A stretch of DNA of 64,000 nucleotides from JANXUR01 sp038229415 (GTDB lineage Bacteria; Acidobacteriota; Terriglobia; Terriglobales; Acidobacteriaceae): NCBI GenBank assembly GCA_038229415.1, contig JBBROM010000006.1, forward strand, positions 186,001 to 250,000, written 5' to 3'. The notes under the pieces are model-generated. The model was given only the letters and a program-made list of their open reading frames with translations. It had not been told where the DNA came from and searched no databases. Both the position numbers and the translations under genes were made by a program. Within the stretch, counting starts at the first letter, position 1. Each line of letters begins with the position of its first letter. This document shows, one piece after another, positions 60,445 through 64,000 of this stretch.

Positions 60445-61776
60445 TTACGGATACAGCCGATGCAACGTCCTCGGGAACGGAATCGTCTCGCGCACATGCT
60501 CCAGTCCACAAACCCACGCCACTACGCGCTCAATGCCCATACCGAATCCAGCATGCGGCACGCTGCCATACTTGCGCAGGTCAAGGTACCACTGGAAGGC
60601 TTCCTGCGGCAGGTGATGTTCCTTGATCTTGGCCAGCAACCAGTCATGCTTATCGGCGCGCTGCGAGCCGCCGATGATCTCGCCGTAACCTTCGGGTGCG
60701 AGCATATCCATGCACAGCGCCACATCCGGACGATTCGGATCCGGCTCCATATAGAACGCCTTAACCACCGCCGGATAACGATGCACAATCACGGGACAGT
60801 CAAACTGATTGGCGATGTAAGTTTCGTCCGGCGAACCGAAGTCGCCGCCCCACTCAAACTTCGCTTCCAGCGCACCCTTGGCATGGCCTTCCCGCAGAAT
60901 CGCGACGGCATCGTCGTAGCTGATGCGATGGAACGGCGCCTTCACATTTTTCAGCTTCGCAATATCGCGGCCAATGAATTCGAGGTCAGCACGTCGGCGC
61001 GAAAGCACGCTCTGCACAACATAACTCACCAACTGTTCGCTGAGCAGCATGATGTCCTCGAGTTCGGCGAACGCCATTTCCGGCTCCACCATCCAAAACT
61101 CAGTGAGGTGGCGGCGCGTCTTCGACTTTTCCGCACGAAACACTGGCCCGAACGAATACACCTTGCCCAGCGCCATCGCTGTCGCCTCAAGGTAAAGCTG
61201 CCCCGACTGCGTGAGGAACGCCTGCTCATCGAAATAATCCACGGGAAACAGCGTCGTCGTACCCTCACAAGCGGCCGGAGTCAGCACCGGCGGGTCGGTG
61301 AGCGTGAAACCGCCATTGTCAAAAAACTCGCGGCACGAGCGGATGATCTCGCCCCGAATACGCAGGATCGCAGCTTGGCGCGGCGAGCGCAGCCACAGAT
61401 GGCGATGCTCCATCAGAAAATCAACGCCGTGATCTTTCAGCGAAATCGGATACGGATCGGCCTCGCTTACGCGCTGCAACACCTGCACCGTCGCCACGTC
61501 CATTTCGAAGCCGCCGGGGGCACGCTGATCCGCACGCACCTTGCCGGTGACGATGACGCTCGACTCCTGCGTCAGTCCCTTGAGCGCGTCGAACGCTTCG
61601 GGCGCGGCATTCTTCGGCACCACGCCCTGCATCAGGCCCGAGCCGTCGCGGAAGATGGGAAACAGCAACTTGCCGCTCTCGCGCTGGTTGTAGAGCCAGC
61701 CGCGCAGCGTGATCATCTCGCCTTCATGCTTGCCCGCTTCGGCAATCGTAGTTACTGGGGGCTTTACTTCATCCAT
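60445..61776 (-). CDS. asnS: Asparaginyl-tRNA synthetase
   Basis: 443 residues from MDEVKPP. N-terminal OB-fold (EMITLRGWLYNQRESGKLLFP), then the class II core: motif 1 region near GEIIRSCREFF, motif 2 GPVFRAEKSKTRRHLTEFWM and motif 3 GFGMGIERVVAWVCGL. The terminal RTLHRLYP is typical. Specificity for Asn over Asp is judged from QGVVPKNA-like OB residues and the KSKTRRHLTEF signature. GAGA lies 7 nt before the ATG; a longer version begins at 61842, 4 nt after the upstream stop. Likely cotranscribed with the isomerase-like gene. Confidence 0.92.
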   Translation of the reverse strand: MDEVKPPVTTIAEAGKHEGEMITLRGWLYNQRESGKLLFPIFRDGSGLMQGVVPKNAAPEAFDALKGLTQESSVIVTGKVRADQRAPGGFEMDVATVQVLQRVSEADPYPISLKDHGVDFLMEHRHLWLRSPRQAAILRIRGEIIRSCREFFDNGGFTLTDPPVLTPAACEGTTTLFPVDYFDEQAFLTQSGQLYLEATAMALGKVYSFGPVFRAEKSKTRRHLTEFWMVEPEMAFAELEDIMLLSEQLVSYVVQSVLSRRRADLEFIGRDIAKLKNVKAPFHRISYDDAVAILREGHAKGALEAKFEWGGDFGSPDETYIANQFDCPVIVHRYPAVVKAFYMEPDPNRPDVALCMDMLAPEGYGEIIGGSQRADKHDWLLAKIKEHHLPQEAFQWYLDLRKYGSVPHAGFGMGIERVVAWVCGLEHVRETIPFPRTLHRLYP

Positions 61777-61845
61777 AAGTTTCTCAATCTCTTTTCGCTT
61801 GCTCCTGCGCTTTTCGTGCAGTGCCTGCATAGCAAGTAGCATGAT

Positions 61846-62712
61846 CTAGTGCGCAGTTTTTCCAGCCGATTCCAGTTTCTGGAACGCCTCGCTAAATTTC
61901 GCCGGGACATCAAGACCGTCTATTCCCGCTGCTTCGATCACCAACGCCGGAGGCTGCGGCAACGACCGCAACAGCCGCATCGTCTCGGCCCAGTCTATGC
62001 TACCCGGCTTACCTGCACCCGGCCACAGATGAAGGTCACGGTCACCGGCATTGTCATGCAGGTGCGTCGAGCGGATAAAATCCTTGGCAATCGCAAACTG
62101 CCCAGCAACACCATTCGCGTCAGCATTCTCATTACCGCGCGAAAGATGCGCGTGGCCCACATCGAAACAAATTTTCATGTCGTCGAAATGCAGGGTGCGG
62201 ATCAGCTCCACCAATTTTCCCGCGCTGGTCAAATCGCCGTATGAATTTTCCAGCAGCAGTTGCACGCCCAGCGGTTTCGCGAACGTGTGCAAATGTTCCA
62301 GACACGCCATCACATTCTCAAACTTGCGTTCGTCGAACGACTCTTCCGGCTTGCAGATGTGCTGCACCAGGTATCGGAACGGCAGAATTTCCGCCACTTC
62401 CAGCGCCCGCTTGATCTCATCCATGGATTCAACCCGCTGGCGCTTGTCGTGCGCCGCAAGATTCACCTCCACGCCATGGTCGTGGCCGGAATCATCATCG
62501 GCGAACTTTGGAGCGCGCAGCGCGTGCAGCGCCACTTCATTCGACTTGAACCAGCCCGACACTTCGAGAATCTGCTGCCTGCTGGCATAGTCGAAGTGCT
62601 GGCGCGCGCAGTAAATCTCAATCGCCTGCGCTCCGCCACGCACCAGCGCATCCAGCAGTCCGGGATGCAGCCGCTCATTCAAATACACATAGGTGGAAGC
62701 CGCTCGCATCAT
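61846..62712 (-). CDS. Sugar phosphate isomerase/epimerase-like TIM barrel (AP2 endonuclease family)
   Basis: 288 residues. Elements of the xylose isomerase-like barrel are VQHICKPEES, LLLENSYGDLTS, KICFDVGHAHLS (metal-binding Asp/His) and STHLHDNAG, then a C-terminal LVIEAAG strand (metal-binding Glu). These residues match the divalent metal site of the family, which includes sugar isomerases and endonuclease IV; substrate unknown. Its start overlaps the ggt stop codon (TGATG), so it is translationally coupled to ggt. Confidence 0.82.
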   Translation of the reverse strand: MMRAASTYVYLNERLHPGLLDALVRGGAQAIEIYCARQHFDYASRQQILEVSGWFKSNEVALHALRAPKFADDDSGHDHGVEVNLAAHDKRQRVESMDEIKRALEVAEILPFRYLVQHICKPEESFDERKFENVMACLEHLHTFAKPLGVQLLLENSYGDLTSAGKLVELIRTLHFDDMKICFDVGHAHLSRGNENADANGVAGQFAIAKDFIRSTHLHDNAGDRDLHLWPGAGKPGSIDWAETMRLLRSLPQPPALVIEAAGIDGLDVPAKFSEAFQKLESAGKTAH

Positions 62713-64000
62713 CAGTAACCTACCGCCTTGCCGTTATTTCGCCCATCACTAGCGCCATAGCGCAGGCCAGTTTTGGAGTCCACGGCGATGCACTCGCCGT
62801 CGCTCCAGTAGTGGTCGCGCAGATTGATCGTGTGGCCCATCGTTTTCAGCAGCGCAATCGTGTCGGGCGAAAATCCATGTTCCAGCACAATTTCGTCCGG
62901 CTTCCATTGATGGTGAAAGCGCGGCGCATCCACTGCTTCTGCAAGCGGCATATGGTAGTCAATCACACCCATCAGGATATTCGCGACCGTGGTGATAATA
63001 CGCGGGCCGCCGGGCGTCCCCAGCACCAGAAACAGTTTGCCGTCCTTCAGCACAATCGTCGGCGTCATCGCCGATAGCGGACGCTTGCCCGGGCCAATCG
63101 CATTCGCCGGGCCTTGAATCAGTCCATATCCGTTGGGCACGCCTTGCTTCGAAGCAAAGTCGTCCATCTCGTCGTTGAGCAAAAAGCCGAGCCCCTCGAC
63201 CGTGGCACGTGAACCGAATGAATCGTTCAACGTCGTCGTCACCGCGACCGCATTTCCATCGGAATCCACCACCGAATAGTGCGTCGTGTGTTCCGGCTCA
63301 GGACGATATTGGCTCGGCGGACGCAACGATGCGCTTTGATCGAGCCCTTCAAATCTTGGGCGATGTAATTCGTCAGATTTGCTCGCATGGAGCAGATCAA
63401 TCGTCTCTCGCCACTTCGCCGCGTAGCCACGGTCGAGCAACTGCGGAATCGGAAGCTTGGTAAAATCGGGGTCGCCTAGGAACTCGGCGCGATCATAAAA
63501 CGCGCGGCTAAACGCTTCCGCCGTCACGTGAATCGAGGTGGCTGAGCGATTGCCCATCTTGCCGAGATCGAAACCTTCCAGAATATTCAGCGCCTCCAGC
63601 ATCACCGTGCCGCCCGACGAAGGCGGTGGTGACGAGATCACCTCATATCCACGATAGGTGCCGCGAATCGGCTCGCGCTCCTTCACTTCGTAGTGAGCCA
63701 GGTCGGCGGTGGTAATAATGCCGCCAGCCTTCTGAATTGCTGCGGCAATTTCACTCGCCAGCGCACCATGATAAAAGTCATCCGGCTTGGCCGCAATACG
63801 CTCCAAAGTGCGCGCCAGTTCCGGCTGGCGCAAAATGTCGCCTTCCGAAAAGCCCTTGCCGCCATTTTGAAAGATGCGCTTGGAGGCGGCAAACTTCGCC
63901 AAGTCCTCATCCTTCAAGTCCTCGGCGTCTTCCCGCGTCAGCACAAAACCTTCGCGCGCCAGCCGAACCGCCGAGGCCATCACCTTGGCCAACGTCAGCT
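62712..64000 (-). CDS. ggt: Gamma-glutamyltransferase, 3' part
   Basis: The gene enters from the right edge, so only the C-terminal 429 residues are seen. The autoprocessing nucleophile is the Thr in EHTTHYSVVD, followed by GNAVAVTTTLNDSFGS, PLSAMTPTIVLKDGK and GTPGGPRIITTV, all hallmarks of the small subunit. GGT hydrolyses or transfers the gamma-glutamyl group of glutathione in the periplasm; the signal peptide would be outside the window. The gene is first of a minus-strand run with the isomerase-like gene and asnS. Confidence 0.93.
   Translation of the reverse strand, partial: LTLAKVMASAVRLAREGFVLTREDAEDLKDEDLAKFAASKRIFQNGGKGFSEGDILRQPELARTLERIAAKPDDFYHGALASEIAAAIQKAGGIITTADLAHYEVKEREPIRGTYRGYEVISSPPPSSGGTVMLEALNILEGFDLGKMGNRSATSIHVTAEAFSRAFYDRAEFLGDPDFTKLPIPQLLDRGYAAKWRETIDLLHASKSDELHRPRFEGLDQSASLRPPSQYRPEPEHTTHYSVVDSDGNAVAVTTTLNDSFGSRATVEGLGFLLNDEMDDFASKQGVPNGYGLIQGPANAIGPGKRPLSAMTPTIVLKDGKLFLVLGTPGGPRIITTVANILMGVIDYHMPLAEAVDAPRFHHQWKPDEIVLEHGFSPDTIALLKTMGHTINLRDHYWSDGECIAVDSKTGLRYGASDGRNNGKAVGY

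Noticed and set aside
60460..61839. 459-codon open frame on the plus strand
   Set aside because: It is the complement of asnS, rich in Arg and His as expected of a shadow frame, with no recognisable domain.

Overview
The window looks like a chromosomal segment from a member of the Acidobacteriota (Terriglobia-type). This is inferred from gene content, not from a marker gene: an Oar-like TonB-dependent receptor with an N-terminal carboxypeptidase-regulatory-like domain, an S53 pro-kumamolisin protease with Ig-like repeats and a membrane anchor near its C-terminus, tandem secreted Kelch propellers, a Ser/Thr kinase fused to AAA and repeat domains, and a high density of interspersed palindromic repeats. 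No phage structural genes, transposases, CRISPR arrays or rRNA genes were seen.

Layout. 0-7 kb: a GT87-like membrane glycosyltransferase, a CAU tRNA, a nuclease/phosphatase-like gene and a large secreted repeat protein, then yggX, an LpxH-like phosphoesterase whose 3' end overlaps a GT2 glycosyltransferase, and a DinB-like gene. 7-12 kb: a minus-strand unit of LysR regulator, Tat-exported flavoprotein and GH20 hexosaminidase. 12-16 kb: leuA-leuC-leuD, with a LeuA that lacks the usual C-terminal regulatory domain; leuB lies alone about 5 kb further on. 15.8-24.5 kb: a frameshifted secreted beta-propeller, two paralogous mini-proteins flanking a GNAT acetyltransferase, an exported MsrB, an ATP-grasp enzyme, leuB, a zinc-ribbon mini-protein, a GT2 enzyme, and several secreted or DUF proteins. 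24.5-36 kb: a Toprim-containing protein, gatA/gatC, a DciA-like gene, two Kelch proteins, cca, pckA, pgeF and an HU protein.

36-52 kb: S53 protease, SppA, an HlyD/ABC-2 efflux operon containing a small secreted protein, and divergently from it a 1293-residue kinase-AAA-repeat protein followed by an unknown membrane-anchored protein and a convergent FAD enzyme. 52-64 kb: an Oar-like TonB receptor, a LysR regulator, glutathione peroxidase, an ICMT-like methyltransferase, ddl, arginase, asnS, a sugar isomerase-like TIM barrel and the 3' part of ggt.

The feature that does not fit ordinary annotation is the intergenic DNA. At least three families of structured repeats recur: (1) GGTGCC-headed hairpins whose two arms change together from copy to copy; (2) TGTCAT-headed elements with variable internal hairpins; (3) a double-hairpin block that sits beside family 1. 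Short heptamer arrays also occur. A second recurring pattern is a -10-like hexamer placed exactly 6 nt before a start codon (four genes), which suggests leaderless transcripts. All calls were made by reading the sequence; no database search was run.
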